A DNA stretch of 34,936 nt from Candidatus Moranbacteria bacterium RIFCSPHIGHO2_02_FULL_40_12b (GTDB lineage Bacteria > Patescibacteriota > Minisyncoccia > Moranbacterales > 2-12-FULL-40-10): positions 72,425-107,360 of the forward strand of contig MFRX01000009.1 in the NCBI GenBank assembly GCA_001784725.1, in the 5' to 3' direction. The notes under the pieces are model-generated. The model made no database searches. It saw only the letters and a list, made by a program, of their open reading frames with translations, and was not told the origin of the DNA. Shown here in pieces: positions 16,786 through 26,200 of the stretch. Made by a program: the position numbers and the translations under genes. Numbering within the stretch: position 1 is the stretch's first letter; every line of letters begins with the position of its first letter.

Positions 16786-17625
16786 TTAGTTTCTAGTGAT
16801 TTTAATAAATAAAAACTCATTGCATCCTATGCTTCTTGCGGGTATGGTTTTGGCGCACATAAAATCAAGATTCTTAAAATGATTAACAATAGTTTCAGTA
16901 CTTGCATATTCGTACGGATATCCGCCCAGCCAGTCTTTGATATCTGTAAAAAAATTCATCCCCCGTAGTGATTGATAATTACGAATATAAGTTATCGGGT
17001 TAATGAAGTGAGAGGCGAGCCCACAAACAAAGTAAGCGATATATATTCCCTCCATTATTCTTTTTGTTATCCGGGAACTCTTGTTATATAACCGTTTAAC
17101 TTTTAGCCAAAAAGATGACGATCCTTCGAAAAAAAGCTTATTATCATTATATATGGCTAAATAAAGCTGGCTTAATTCATGCGTCAGAAGAGTTATATTT
17201 TCAAAAGCTTTATGCATATCCCCAGTATGATGCAAAACTCCCCATGAATAAACAATATCAAATTGTCCCAATGATTTTATAAAATTTTCATCCAGAGCGG
17301 ATCCCTTTATAATTTCCCAACGCGGAGGATTATTTTGTTTTTCTTTAAGATGCTTCACGCAGGTAACTGAAAAATCATCTACATCCACACTGACTACTTT
17401 GGAAGCGCCAATGAGATAAGCCGAAAGGGAAAATAATCCGCTGCCGCAACCAATATCCACAAAAGTTTTACCTTTTATTTTTTCCTCTCCGCCAAGGAAA
17501 TTAACCAATGATTTTTTGGCTTCATTGATTCTTTTATCATCCAATGTTTTCAAAAAGGATTGCCAATTTTTTCCAAAGCTGAAGTGATTTTTATTATTAT
17601 ATGAATTTTCGTATAGCTCAGCCAT
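16786..17625 (-). CDS. Class I SAM-dependent methyltransferase
   Basis: A 279-residue protein with a complete SAM-binding motif I (FVDIGCGSGLFSLSAYLIG), the acidic loop VSVDVDDFSV, and the post-motif YSWGVLHHTGDM, as in UbiG-like and glycan-modifying methyltransferases. The C-terminal third has hydrophobic and aromatic stretches (YIAYFVCGLASHFINP) that may touch the membrane. The start at 17625 is two bases after the stop of the upstream GT4, so they are translated together. The target hydroxyl or lipid cannot be told from sequence. Confidence 0.8.
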   Translation of the reverse strand: MAELYENSYNNKNHFSFGKNWQSFLKTLDDKRINEAKKSLVNFLGGEEKIKGKTFVDIGCGSGLFSLSAYLIGASKVVSVDVDDFSVTCVKHLKEKQNNPPRWEIIKGSALDENFIKSLGQFDIVYSWGVLHHTGDMHKAFENITLLTHELSQLYLAIYNDNKLFFEGSSSFWLKVKRLYNKSSRITKRIMEGIYIAYFVCGLASHFINPITYIRNYQSLRGMNFFTDIKDWLGGYPYEYASTETIVNHFKNLDFMCAKTIPARSIGCNEFLFIKITRN

Positions 17626-17627
17626 TT

Positions 17628-18740
17628 TTATATTTTAATCAAATAATTTATTGTGTTAGAAAATTTTTGCGCGATTTTATTTAATCCAAACTGGTTCTGG
17701 ATTTTTTCTTTGGAGTTTTGTCCTATTTTTATTCTAATTTCCTGATTTTCAATTATTTTTTTCAATGAGTTTTTAATCTCCGCGCTATTTTTTATTTGAA
17801 CCAGAATTCCTGTTTTGTTATCCTCAATTAAGCCCTTATTTTCCGGAATGTTGGTTGTAATAATAGGCAATCCGCTTGCCATTGCCTCCATAATCGCATT
17901 ACTCATTCCCTCAAATAGGGTTGGAAAAACAAAAATATCGGAAATTTTTAGCAATTTTGGAACATCATTTCTTTTGCCTAGAAATAGTATATTATTTTTT
18001 GACTGGTAATTTTCTATTTGTTTTAATAAATTTTCTTTTTCTTCTCCATCGCCAACAATCAATAACTTCACATTATTATTTTCTTTATAAATATTTTCAA
18101 ACGCCTCCAATAGATATTTATGTCCTTTGTTGATATGTAAATTAGCTACGCAAATTATGGCTGTTTCCTCCGGCCGTATGCCTAAATTTTCTCTCAAAAC
18201 CTCGTCCCTTTCAATTTTATCATAAAAATCAACATCCACTCCGTTCGGAATGACGGTTATTTTTTCCCGCTTGACCCCGATATTTTCCACATAAAAATTT
18301 TTGACGGATTCGGAATTTGCCAAATAATTTTTCACAAAATATTTTGTTAGTTTCTCAAAAAGGCGCGCCGGCCAGTAATTTCTATGATTATAAGTGGTTC
18401 GCAGAAAAGGAATTATTTTTATTTTAGTAGTGGCTTGTAAAAATATTCTTCCAATTGCATCGGCGTGGAATAAGTAAGTTATTATAACATCCGGATTTAT
18501 TTTTTTTATTTCTTTCAATAATCTTAAATATGCCGGCAAGTCAAAAAAACCGCCTTGTTGAATGTTTATGACGGAAATATTTTCATTTTCAAATTTACCG
18601 GCCAGTTCGCCGCGCTTTTTTAAAGTGATAATAGCGTGCTCAAAATCAGAAAGAAGCGGAAGTGTTCTAAGGAGCATATTCTCACATCCACCGTTATCTA
18701 AGGATTGAATCAAGTGAATTATTTTTTTCTTATTGCTCAT
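17628..18740 (-). CDS. Glycosyltransferase family 4 (GT-B)
   Basis: The track ORF begins with a TTG at 18749; the ATG at 18740 (MSNKKKIIHLIQSLDNGG) is the better start and gives 370 residues. The N-terminal SLDNGGCENMLLRTLP is the usual GGAE/GGxE-type loop of GT4. The C-terminal donor domain has PNGVDVDFYD, VGDGEEKENL, and FPTLFEGMSNAIMEAMASGLP (EX7E). Overall it resembles GalNAc/Glc/Man transferases of capsule loci. Its start overlaps the end of the upstream methyltransferase by 11 bases. Confidence 0.9.
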   Translation of the reverse strand: MSNKKKIIHLIQSLDNGGCENMLLRTLPLLSDFEHAIITLKKRGELAGKFENENISVINIQQGGFFDLPAYLRLLKEIKKINPDVIITYLFHADAIGRIFLQATTKIKIIPFLRTTYNHRNYWPARLFEKLTKYFVKNYLANSESVKNFYVENIGVKREKITVIPNGVDVDFYDKIERDEVLRENLGIRPEETAIICVANLHINKGHKYLLEAFENIYKENNNVKLLIVGDGEEKENLLKQIENYQSKNNILFLGKRNDVPKLLKISDIFVFPTLFEGMSNAIMEAMASGLPIITTNIPENKGLIEDNKTGILVQIKNSAEIKNSLKKIIENQEIRIKIGQNSKEKIQNQFGLNKIAQKFSNTINYLIKI

Positions 18741-19824
18741 AGTTTCCAATACAAGTTATCCCGGCTTCCGGATGTTCGGATGACTTTATATTTTTTAAAT
18801 TTGCATCTCGGAACCATTTTTCAATTTCTTCAAATTTATAATAATTGCTTTTTGGCGTGGCGATTATGTCAAAAGTGTCATTAAGCTTCATATTAAAAGG
18901 AAAATTGGCGTAATAAGAGAAGGGAACAGCGCGGGCAATTTTTTTAAATCCCAAAAAATTAAAAAAGTGAGTTATCCAATTTAAACCCTCCGCGATTATT
19001 GCCGGTAAATAAGAGAATTTGTACAAAACCGGCTTAGGAAGTCCTTTCAATAAGTCCCTGGCGGGTTCATAAAAATAAATCGCACGCTTATTATTTCTGC
19101 GATTATAAACCCAAATCGCCATAATTCCGCCACTTTTTAAAGTTTTAGGCAGTTTAGAAAAACCCTCTTGCGGTTTAGGCAGATGATGAAGAACTCCAAT
19201 TGAATAAGCTAAATCAAAAACTCCTGAAAAAGGCATATTATAAATATCCGCTTGAATTATACAAGCATTCCCCAAACCCTTTGTTAATTTATAAGCAAAT
19301 TCAACGCTTTCTCCTAAATCAGAACCAAATGCTAGTTTCGCGCCACAGCTAATTGCATGTTTGGTAAATCTGCCAGAACCACATCCTATATCAAGAGTCA
19401 TTTTCCCTTTAATATCCTCCTCTTTGATATTGGGACCAATAAAGTGCAGAAAGTTTTGTTTCTCGAAATTACTTTCTTTGTAAATATTATTCCACTCATA
19501 AGCGAAACTCTCCGCTGTTTTCTCCTGATGGTCCAAAAATTTATCCAAATCATTTATTTTATCAATTTCCTTCTTCCAGTCAATTTTTATTTTTTCCGGT
19601 AATTTTTCTTCAAATTTTTTGAAAAATTCATAATGCGATTGAAGAAGATTTGTCTTGAGTTTATTAACTAGAATACGCGGGATTCCATTGATAATTGGAT
19701 ACCAATTCTCATTGTTATATAAAATTCCGGAAGTTACATGGCCATTTTCCTCCGTAAAAATACTTAACTCAAATTTTTTTAAGTTAAGCGGGTCTATTAA
19801 ATATTCTACAAATTTTTTTCTCAT
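18730..19824 (-). CDS. Methyltransferase with N-terminal Trm112-like domain
   Basis: The track ORF (to 20070) runs into asnB in another frame. The true start is the ATG at 19824 (MRKKFVEYLIDPLN), four bases after the asnB stop, giving 364 residues. The first 60 residues look like a Trm112-type module (ending in YPIINGIPRIL), though without obvious zinc cysteines. The SAM domain follows: MTLDIGCGSGRFTKHAI, then FGSDLGESV and YSIGVLHHLPKP. The C-terminal 120 residues are partly hydrophobic. This layout is common among methyltransferases in polysaccharide loci; the substrate is unknown. Confidence 0.82.
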   Translation of the reverse strand: MRKKFVEYLIDPLNLKKFELSIFTEENGHVTSGILYNNENWYPIINGIPRILVNKLKTNLLQSHYEFFKKFEEKLPEKIKIDWKKEIDKINDLDKFLDHQEKTAESFAYEWNNIYKESNFEKQNFLHFIGPNIKEEDIKGKMTLDIGCGSGRFTKHAISCGAKLAFGSDLGESVEFAYKLTKGLGNACIIQADIYNMPFSGVFDLAYSIGVLHHLPKPQEGFSKLPKTLKSGGIMAIWVYNRRNNKRAIYFYEPARDLLKGLPKPVLYKFSYLPAIIAEGLNWITHFFNFLGFKKIARAVPFSYYANFPFNMKLNDTFDIIATPKSNYYKFEEIEKWFRDANLKNIKSSEHPEAGITCIGNYEQ

Positions 19825-19828
19825 TTTT

Positions 19829-21718
19829 TTATTCAAAATATTCCCGAAACCACAGCTCCAGCGTGAGTAATGCCCAGATGTGCGGAGAATAATTGACATC
19901 AGTAGAAGAATGGGCGGAAAGTAGTTTTTCAACTTCTTCTTTCTTAAATAGTCCGCGCGCCAAAGATTTTTCTGAAAGCAGAATATTTTGGGCGTAATCT
20001 TTGAGCTCTCCGCGGAACCAGACATCAATCGGCACGCCAAAACCCATTTTAGGCCGATACATAACTCCATCCGGAATGAAACTGCTCAAGGCTTCTTTTA
20101 AAATGTATTTTTTATCATTCCATCTTTTAATTTTTAAATTAAAAGGAATCTTGGCGGTAAGCTCAAGAAACTCATGATCCAGAAAAGGTGAACGGCCTTC
20201 CAGAGCCACGGCCATAGAATCTATGTCCACTTTCACCATCAAATCGTCCGGAAGATAAGTGGAAAAATCGGCGTAAAGCGTCTGATCCATCTTATCATCA
20301 GTTCCAGATTCGTTAAATCTTTTTGCTATTAGATCATAAGTATCTTCTTTCCAAACTTTATTTTTAAATTCTTCCGTATATAATTCAGATTTTTGTTCGT
20401 TGGTGAAATACGCGGTATAGGTCATATATCTTCTCCGATAATTTTCCGCCAAAGTTTTAGAAAAACGGTAGACCCTTTCAAAAAAAGTATTTTTAATGGT
20501 TTTGGCAAAAAATTTACTGATTGGTAGCGCTAATAATTTATTAAGCAATGAAAATTTTTCATAAAACAGTGAGAATTGAAAAGCGCTGTAACGGCTATAT
20601 CCGGCGAAATTTTCATCTCCGCCGTCGCCATTAAGCGCCACTGTCACATGATTTCTAGTTAGCTTACTAACGTAATAGGTTGGCAAGGCACTGGAATCGG
20701 CATATGGCTCTTCATATTGTCTAACCAGCATAGGAAGCAATCCAATCGCGTCCGGCTTAACAATGAATTCTGTGTGATCAGTTTTGAATTTTTCCGCCAC
20801 GATTTTAGCGTATTTCAACTCGTTGTATTTTTCTTCTTCAAATCCGATTGAAAAGGTCTTTATCGGTTTGTCACTCAATTTACTCATAAGCCCCACAATC
20901 GCGCTTGAGTCAATGCCACCGGAAAGAAAAGCTCCCAATGGAACATCGGAAATCATGCGAAGCTTTACGCATTCTTCCAGTTTTTCCATAATTCTTTTTT
21001 TCCATTCATCTTCTGATAAATCCAGTTTTTTAGAATAATCCAGTTTCCAGTATCTTTCTTTTTCAATTTTTTTGGTTTTTAAATCAATAAAAAGATAGTG
21101 GGCTGGCTCAAGTTTTTTAATATCCTTAAATCCGGTTAGGGGAGCGGGGCAGTATTGCAAGGTTAAATAATGATTAATGGCGATATAATCCGGCTCTCTC
21201 TTGTACTCTTTTTGGGTTAAAATAGCTTTCAATTCGGAAGCGAATATAAAAACATTTTCATCCAGATAATATTTAAAAGGTTTTTTTCCGACTCTGTCGT
21301 GGGCGCAGAAAATTGTCTTTTCCTGTTCATCATAAATGGCAAAGGAAAACATTCCGCGTAAATGTTCCAAGCATTTTTTTCCAAATTTATCATAAAGCGC
21401 CAAAATCACTTCCGTATCAGATTTTGATTTGAAGGTGTATCCTTCTTTTTCAAGCGTCCCCCGTTTTTCTTGGAAATTGTATATTTCCCCGTTGAAAACA
21501 ATCCAGTAGCGATCTAAATAATTCATCGGCTGATGAGCGAGAGGGGAGAGATCAATAATGGAAAGCCGGCGATGTCCTAGGCCGACTTTTTGGTCGGGAG
21601 AAATATAAATGCCGCCATCATCCGGCCCGCGGTGTCGGATTTTTTCGTTCATTGCCAAAATATCCGGTTCCGAAACAGCATTGTTATCAAAATAAATTTT
21701 TCCGGTTATTCCACACAC
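19829..21718 (-). CDS. asnB: Asparagine synthetase B-type glutamine amidotransferase
   Basis: A full-length 629-residue AsnB-family protein. Cys2 of MCGITG is the glutaminase nucleophile, RHRGPDDGG belongs to the N-terminal amidotransferase domain, and AFLSGGIDSSAIVG is the ATP-pyrophosphatase loop of the synthetase domain. Classic AsnB makes asparagine from aspartate. Homologues inside O-antigen loci (for example Pseudomonas WbpS) are assigned to amidation of uronic-acid sugars. Here it lies between a methyltransferase (4-base gap) and a GT4 (10-base gap), and the window also encodes Ugd and a UDP-GlcA epimerase. Sugar amidation is therefore a fair inference, but ordinary asparagine synthesis cannot be excluded. 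Confidence 0.9.
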   Translation of the reverse strand: MCGITGKIYFDNNAVSEPDILAMNEKIRHRGPDDGGIYISPDQKVGLGHRRLSIIDLSPLAHQPMNYLDRYWIVFNGEIYNFQEKRGTLEKEGYTFKSKSDTEVILALYDKFGKKCLEHLRGMFSFAIYDEQEKTIFCAHDRVGKKPFKYYLDENVFIFASELKAILTQKEYKREPDYIAINHYLTLQYCPAPLTGFKDIKKLEPAHYLFIDLKTKKIEKERYWKLDYSKKLDLSEDEWKKRIMEKLEECVKLRMISDVPLGAFLSGGIDSSAIVGLMSKLSDKPIKTFSIGFEEEKYNELKYAKIVAEKFKTDHTEFIVKPDAIGLLPMLVRQYEEPYADSSALPTYYVSKLTRNHVTVALNGDGGDENFAGYSRYSAFQFSLFYEKFSLLNKLLALPISKFFAKTIKNTFFERVYRFSKTLAENYRRRYMTYTAYFTNEQKSELYTEEFKNKVWKEDTYDLIAKRFNESGTDDKMDQTLYADFSTYLPDDLMVKVDIDSMAVALEGRSPFLDHEFLELTAKIPFNLKIKRWNDKKYILKEALSSFIPDGVMYRPKMGFGVPIDVWFRGELKDYAQNILLSEKSLARGLFKKEEVEKLLSAHSSTDVNYSPHIWALLTLELWFREYFE

Positions 21719-21722
21719 AAAA

Positions 21723-21750
21723 TAGTATTTAGTATTTAGTATTTAGTATT
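21723..21750. repeat. Heptamer tandem array (TAGTATT)4 spanning a stop codon
   Basis: Four perfect 7-bp copies lie between asnB and the upstream GT4 gene. The GT4 stop codon (plus 21729-21731) and its last codons lie inside the array. See the findings for other 7-bp arrays in the window. Confidence 0.95.
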
Positions 21751-22889
21751 TCTAAAAATATTTTTAGATATTTTTCTATAGAATTATTCCAATTGAATTT
21801 GTCTTTTACTTTTTTATAAGCATTATTGCCGAAATTTTCTCTTACGCCTGTATTATTTACTAAAATTTCCAGTTTTTCTTTTAATGTTTCTATATTTTTT
21901 GGCTCAATAAGGAATCCGTCATTCTCCCCCAAAATAATTTCCGGAGTCCCGCCGACATTGGTGGCAATAATAGCTTTCTTGCACAAAGCGGCCTCAATTA
22001 CAGAAGTGGGAAGACCTTCGGTATAACTGGGGTTAACTATAACATCTGAAATTTTAAGTATTCCAACGGCATCATTAAATTTTTTATAACCTAAAAATTT
22101 AATTTTATTATTAATATTTAATTTTTCTGATAGCGATTTTAGAAAATTTACTTGAGGACCATTGCCAATTATTAGGCAAATTATATTTTTATTCTCTAAT
22201 ATTTTAATTGCTTCAAATAAATCAGAAATTCCTTTTCCGTCAATTAGGCGACCAATAAATGCGACTATTGTTTTTCCGATGTATTTATTTTTAGTTTCCA
22301 TGTCAGGCGGAATGCTTTCTATTTTTTCAATTTCTATCCCGCGGTAAATCACCTCGCATTTTTTATTTTTCGCGAGTTTCTGGCAAAATTCCGCCGAGGA
22401 TTTAGAATTAGCAATGTTTTTATCCGAAAGTTTTAAAATTAATTTTCCAAAGGTATAATCGTAAATACGCGCGATGGCAGTTGAAAATTTTCCTCCTGAC
22501 TTAACAAAATCAGATCCATGTTCAATATGGATCCATTTTACTCTTTTTATTTTAGCATAAATAAGCGCTAAAAGCGAGGTGTTGAAAAACCGCGTGCGAG
22601 AAATCGCAATGTCATATTTTTCCTTAAATAATCCAAGAAAAAGTTTCCAAAATTTAAAACTCCAAAATTTCGGCAGGGGATAGTTGGAAATAATTTCAAA
22701 AGCCGGAAACCTTATTATCTTGACGTTTTCGTACCTTGTTTCACTTTCCGGAGCGTCTTTTGGCAAGCGGGGCGTAAAAACAGTAATATCCACCCCCCTT
22801 TGAGATAGATATTTATTAAACTCGTCAGCGTGTGATTCCAGTCCGCCGATGTGCGGAGGATAGTATGGAGAAAAAACTAAAATTCTCAT
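21729..22889 (-). CDS. Glycosyltransferase family 4 (GT-B)
   Basis: The ATG at 22889 (MRILVFSPYYPPHIGG) is chosen over the TTG at 22901 because it overlaps the preceding stop as ATGA, a coupled start. The protein has 386 residues. The N-terminal PPHIGGLESHADEFNKYL is the standard GT4 loop. The donor domain shows VAFIGRLIDGKG and NPSYTEGLPTSVIEAALC (EX7E). It is likely a mannosyl- or glucosyl-type transferase of the inner membrane face. The last codons and stop lie in the (TAGTATT)4 array, so the C-terminus NTKY may be repeat-derived. Confidence 0.9.
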   Translation of the reverse strand: MRILVFSPYYPPHIGGLESHADEFNKYLSQRGVDITVFTPRLPKDAPESETRYENVKIIRFPAFEIISNYPLPKFWSFKFWKLFLGLFKEKYDIAISRTRFFNTSLLALIYAKIKRVKWIHIEHGSDFVKSGGKFSTAIARIYDYTFGKLILKLSDKNIANSKSSAEFCQKLAKNKKCEVIYRGIEIEKIESIPPDMETKNKYIGKTIVAFIGRLIDGKGISDLFEAIKILENKNIICLIIGNGPQVNFLKSLSEKLNINNKIKFLGYKKFNDAVGILKISDVIVNPSYTEGLPTSVIEAALCKKAIIATNVGGTPEIILGENDGFLIEPKNIETLKEKLEILVNNTGVRENFGNNAYKKVKDKFNWNNSIEKYLKIFLEILNTKY

Positions 22890-25006
22890 AATATTTTCCA
22901 AATAATTATATCACCGACATTATCTACATAAACCCTTTGAAATTTTTCTAGTTGCTGATCAAAAATGAAATTATTTTGCGTCGATTTTTGGTAATACGGA
23001 CGCGATAAATAAGGGTTATTTTCATTTTCATCAGTGTAATAAATATACAGTGAATATGCATTGGGCTTATTATAATTAGCTAGCTCCATTGATATTTTTT
23101 CAGTTTCCGCTGTGATTGAATTTACAATTGGAATTATTTCCGGCACCAGGAGTATCTCTTTTTGCTTAAGCTGATTGAAATTTTGCTCAAGAGTACTTAA
23201 ATAGGCATCATATTCAAGTTGAATATTTAGTGGGCGATTTTCGAAGGCGGCTAATTCTGCTCCGAAAGCTTCTTGGTTACTGTAAAACTGGGAAGTAACC
23301 GAAACTGTCTTTGACTGAGAATGAACTTTTAAAAAATTGGTTTTTTTGTTTGAAAAAATAACGCGATTTTGAGGAAGATTAGTTTTTATCCATTCCGCTG
23401 ATCCCGTATGTTCCTTAGTGGTGACAAATTTTTTCAAATCATTGATATAAAGAGCACCAGTGAGATTCATTAGGAGGGAAAAAATGATTAAATAATAAAT
23501 AATTTTTAGCTTATCATCGAAATATTTGAAGATTAAAATTATAAATATAAAGGCAAATATTCCTCCAAATGACCATGCTCTTTCTGGAAGCATAGCCAAA
23601 CTAAAAAGTCGCGGAAATATTTCGGCAATGGAAAAAAATATTAAAAAAAGAAGGATAATTGTCACGATTGATCTACTTTTCATTGTTTCGTTTTTAATAT
23701 AATCTCTAAAATTCTTTCGGAAATATATAAAATAAGCTAGACAGGTTAAGATTAGAATAACTACTGGTCCAACATAATATCCATAATATTTAATTATGCC
23801 ATCCAACCCTAGCCAACCCATCTGATTTCCATCAACATTTGCATATTGAGCTGGAAAGTAAAAATTTAAATTAATAGAAGCAGAAGCAATTAATATTTTT
23901 TGTATCCATACTGTAGGAAAAGAGAATATATTTTGAATCGAGGAATAAAAATTGGTCAAAATTAAAGCGAAAAAAAGAATTGATGATAATCGGTTAGATA
24001 TAATAATATTCCTTAATTTTTTCCAATCAAAAATAAGAAATACTAAAAACCATACAATGAAAATAATGGCCGATGCCTCATGGTAGAAAATGGAAAAAAA
24101 GGCGACGACCCCCCCTAGATAGAAAAAAAACTCTTCTTTTTTTATCCAGGCATAGGTCAAAAAAATAAAAAAATAAGCCAAGGAAATTGTTAGGATGGCC
24201 TGTGGAATAGGAAATTGTAAATAAAGAATTGAAGAGGCACTGGTGAATGGAATTAAAAGGATTAATGTTTTCTGAATATTTGATTTAAACTGGCTGGCTA
24301 ATAAGGTAGCGGGAATAAGAATTAATCCGGATAAAATTGGCAAGACATATTTAAAATAAGCATATGTATCAATATGGGATGACTTTACGAAAATATAAGC
24401 CAGTGCGGAAAAGAGAGGTCGGTATCCATTTATTTCCGGCAGGTGATTAATCGCGAAATTTTTTGAAATTTCCTCTAGCCAATAATAGGGGTCGAGTTCC
24501 GGCAAAACATAATATGCTCCAAAAATAATGAAAACAAAAGAAAAATATAAAACATAAGACAAAAAATAGGGGGTTTTTATGAAATTCCCGATAATTGCAA
24601 GTATATCTAGCTTCTTACTTTCAATCTTTGGTGGATGAATAATAATCTCAGGTTTGGATGAAAAATAAAAGAAAACTAATGGAAAAAGAGTGGCGGTAGT
24701 ATTTAAGAAGGGAAGCCACTCTATGGTTTCGCCCAAGATATGGTATTCAATCAAAAGTGTAAAGGGCATGATAATTAAAGCAAAGATGGAAGCGATACTT
24801 AGCGATTCAAGTTTTGTGAATTGTTGCCTTGTTTTAATTTGCAATAGTGCTGTCAAATTAAGTCCGCTTAAAACCAAGAAAACAATTAGTTCAATTATTG
24901 ATCGTACGTATCTAATGATTGAATAGTCTAAATATTTTTCCGGAAAAATATAGAAAAGGAAATAGATAATAACGAAGTAAAGATTTACTTTTAGGAGGTT
25001 TTTCAT
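22886..25006 (-). CDS. Large polytopic membrane protein, putative GT-C glycosyltransferase
   Basis: A 706-residue protein with about a dozen or more hydrophobic helices over residues 1-530, then a soluble C-terminal domain of about 180 residues. The loop VLPELDPYYWLEEISKN (about residues 167-183) carries a DPYYW motif similar in position and character to the catalytic acidic motif of oligosaccharyltransferase-like GT-C enzymes (STT3, PglB: ..DPYY..). I therefore read it as a polyprenyl-linked sugar transferase or a glycan ligase/polymerase acting outside the membrane. The DPM-like GT2 and DUF2304 protein encoded just upstream could supply polyprenyl-phosphate sugar. The stop (TGA) overlaps the next GT4 start. 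I do not recognise a named family. Confidence 0.65.
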   Translation of the reverse strand: MKNLLKVNLYFVIIYFLFYIFPEKYLDYSIIRYVRSIIELIVFLVLSGLNLTALLQIKTRQQFTKLESLSIASIFALIIMPFTLLIEYHILGETIEWLPFLNTTATLFPLVFFYFSSKPEIIIHPPKIESKKLDILAIIGNFIKTPYFLSYVLYFSFVFIIFGAYYVLPELDPYYWLEEISKNFAINHLPEINGYRPLFSALAYIFVKSSHIDTYAYFKYVLPILSGLILIPATLLASQFKSNIQKTLILLIPFTSASSILYLQFPIPQAILTISLAYFFIFLTYAWIKKEEFFFYLGGVVAFFSIFYHEASAIIFIVWFLVFLIFDWKKLRNIIISNRLSSILFFALILTNFYSSIQNIFSFPTVWIQKILIASASINLNFYFPAQYANVDGNQMGWLGLDGIIKYYGYYVGPVVILILTCLAYFIYFRKNFRDYIKNETMKSRSIVTIILLFLIFFSIAEIFPRLFSLAMLPERAWSFGGIFAFIFIILIFKYFDDKLKIIYYLIIFSLLMNLTGALYINDLKKFVTTKEHTGSAEWIKTNLPQNRVIFSNKKTNFLKVHSQSKTVSVTSQFYSNQEAFGAELAAFENRPLNIQLEYDAYLSTLEQNFNQLKQKEILLVPEIIPIVNSITAETEKISMELANYNKPNAYSLYIYYTDENENNPYLSRPYYQKSTQNNFIFDQQLEKFQRVYVDNVGDIIIWKIL

Positions 25007-25085
25007 GATGTGATCTACTTATCTTGATTAAATTACGATGTCTATTGTTTATTGAAAGAAGTTTTATATTAAATGATTAATAATA

Positions 25086-25436
25086 TTATTTTTCTAAATT
25101 TTTCAACGATTCTTTTCTTGTTACTTCAGAAATATCCTGCTCTAACCTTTCAATTGCTGAAAGTAATTTGAATATCATTAAAAATATCAGCAGGAATGCT
25201 GTTAAGATTACCGCGTTTATATTTCCTTCTAATCCAACCAGTCCTGCTAATATATTTGTGGCTTGCGGAAAGATTGCAATGATCGACATCCCGCCCCATA
25301 CTGCGATTCTAATTATAAGTTTATAAAAAGTTTGCCCGCCTTTTCCTCGAATAAAATTTTTTATTCCCTGAAAAATCATTATCGAGGAAACAATTAGCAC
25401 GATAATCTGGTACAAATGAAATTTTAATTCCATCAT
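25086..25436 (-). CDS. DUF2304 small membrane protein
   Basis: A 116-residue protein with three hydrophobic segments (LYQIIVLIVSSIMIFQGI; VWGGMSIIAIFPQATNILAGLVG; AVILTAFLLIFLMIFKLLSAIERLE) and a charged C-terminal tail that may form a short helix. Size, WGG and the trailing E-R-L-E region match DUF2304, which is very often encoded next to dolichol-phosphate-mannose-synthase-like GT2 genes, as here (ten bases downstream of one). A role in membrane anchoring of the GT2 or flipping of polyprenyl-phosphate sugar is a guess from context. Two adjacent ATG codons (25436, 25433) could serve as the start. Confidence 0.78.
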   Translation of the reverse strand: MMELKFHLYQIIVLIVSSIMIFQGIKNFIRGKGGQTFYKLIIRIAVWGGMSIIAIFPQATNILAGLVGLEGNINAVILTAFLLIFLMIFKLLSAIERLEQDISEVTRKESLKNLEK

Positions 25437-25446
25437 AGTATTATGA

Positions 25447-26142
25447 TTAATGTATTAATTTCCAAATCATTTTATACAGTGTTTTAAATCCGTTTATGAA
25501 ACCTTGTTTATGAATTTTGCCCATAGAGTATTCGGTATACCTAACTTTGATTGGCACTTCTTGATACTTTAACTTATAAAGATAAATTTCTCGCAGAACC
25601 TCGCTGTCGTATTCATAGCGGTCGCCTTTGGTATTAATTACATCGGCGGCTTTTATTGAATAAGCCCGAAAACCTGATTGACTGTCGGTAACATATAATC
25701 CAAACAAATACCAAGTAATTATGTTTCCAATTTTATTATGCAGTATTTTATGCCAAGGCATACCTTCTGGTTTATGTAGCCGGGAACCCAAAACCACATC
25801 TACTTGCCCGTTTAAAATCGGCCTTATTAGATTTGAAATATCAACCGGGTCATGCTGTCCGTCGCCGTCCATTGTAACAATAATTTCCGCTCCCAGCAAC
25901 TTGGCAGCTTCAATTCCGGTTTTCGTCGCCGCGCCCTTTCCACGGTTGATTTTATGCTTTAAGGCCGTGACGCCGCTTACATTTTTTATTTTTTCAAAAG
26001 CGTTGTCGGAACTCCCATCATCAACCGCGATTATATTGGAAAATCCAGCGCTTTTTATTTCATTAATCACATCATTAATTACTTTTTCTTCATTGTAAAA
26101 AGGCATCACTACAAATATTTTTTCAAAATTATCTTTTTCCAT
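25447..26142 (-). CDS. GT2 glycosyltransferase, dolichol/polyprenyl-phosphate mannose synthase-like
   Basis: A 231-residue GT-A enzyme without C-terminal membrane helices. Motifs are VVMPFYNEEKVI, IIAVDDGSSDNA, the metal-binding DGDGQHDP, and DSQSGFRAYS. These are the hallmarks of DPM1-type enzymes, which transfer a hexose from a nucleotide donor to a polyprenyl phosphate. The product would feed GT-C enzymes such as the 706-residue protein two genes downstream. The gene heads the minus-strand operon and has a strong promoter back-to-back with one on the other strand. The DUF2304 gene follows by ten bases and may provide its membrane anchor. Confidence 0.9.
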   Translation of the reverse strand: MEKDNFEKIFVVMPFYNEEKVINDVINEIKSAGFSNIIAVDDGSSDNAFEKIKNVSGVTALKHKINRGKGAATKTGIEAAKLLGAEIIVTMDGDGQHDPVDISNLIRPILNGQVDVVLGSRLHKPEGMPWHKILHNKIGNIITWYLFGLYVTDSQSGFRAYSIKAADVINTKGDRYEYDSEVLREIYLYKLKYQEVPIKVRYTEYSMGKIHKQGFINGFKTLYKMIWKLIH

Positions 26143-26169
26143 ATACTAACTTTTTTTGCTTGTTTCTGT

Positions 26170-26198
26170 AGTATATAGAAATAATTTAGAAAAATCAA
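26170..26198 (-). promoter_or_regulatory. Sigma70-like promoter of the minus-strand glycan operon
   Basis: On the minus strand, TTGATT (plus 26193-26198), a 17-base spacer and TATACT (plus 26170-26175) precede the ATG at 26142, leaving a leader of about 20 bases. The -35 element lies two bases from the -35 of the divergent promoter. Confidence 0.65.
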
Positions 26199-26200
26199 CT

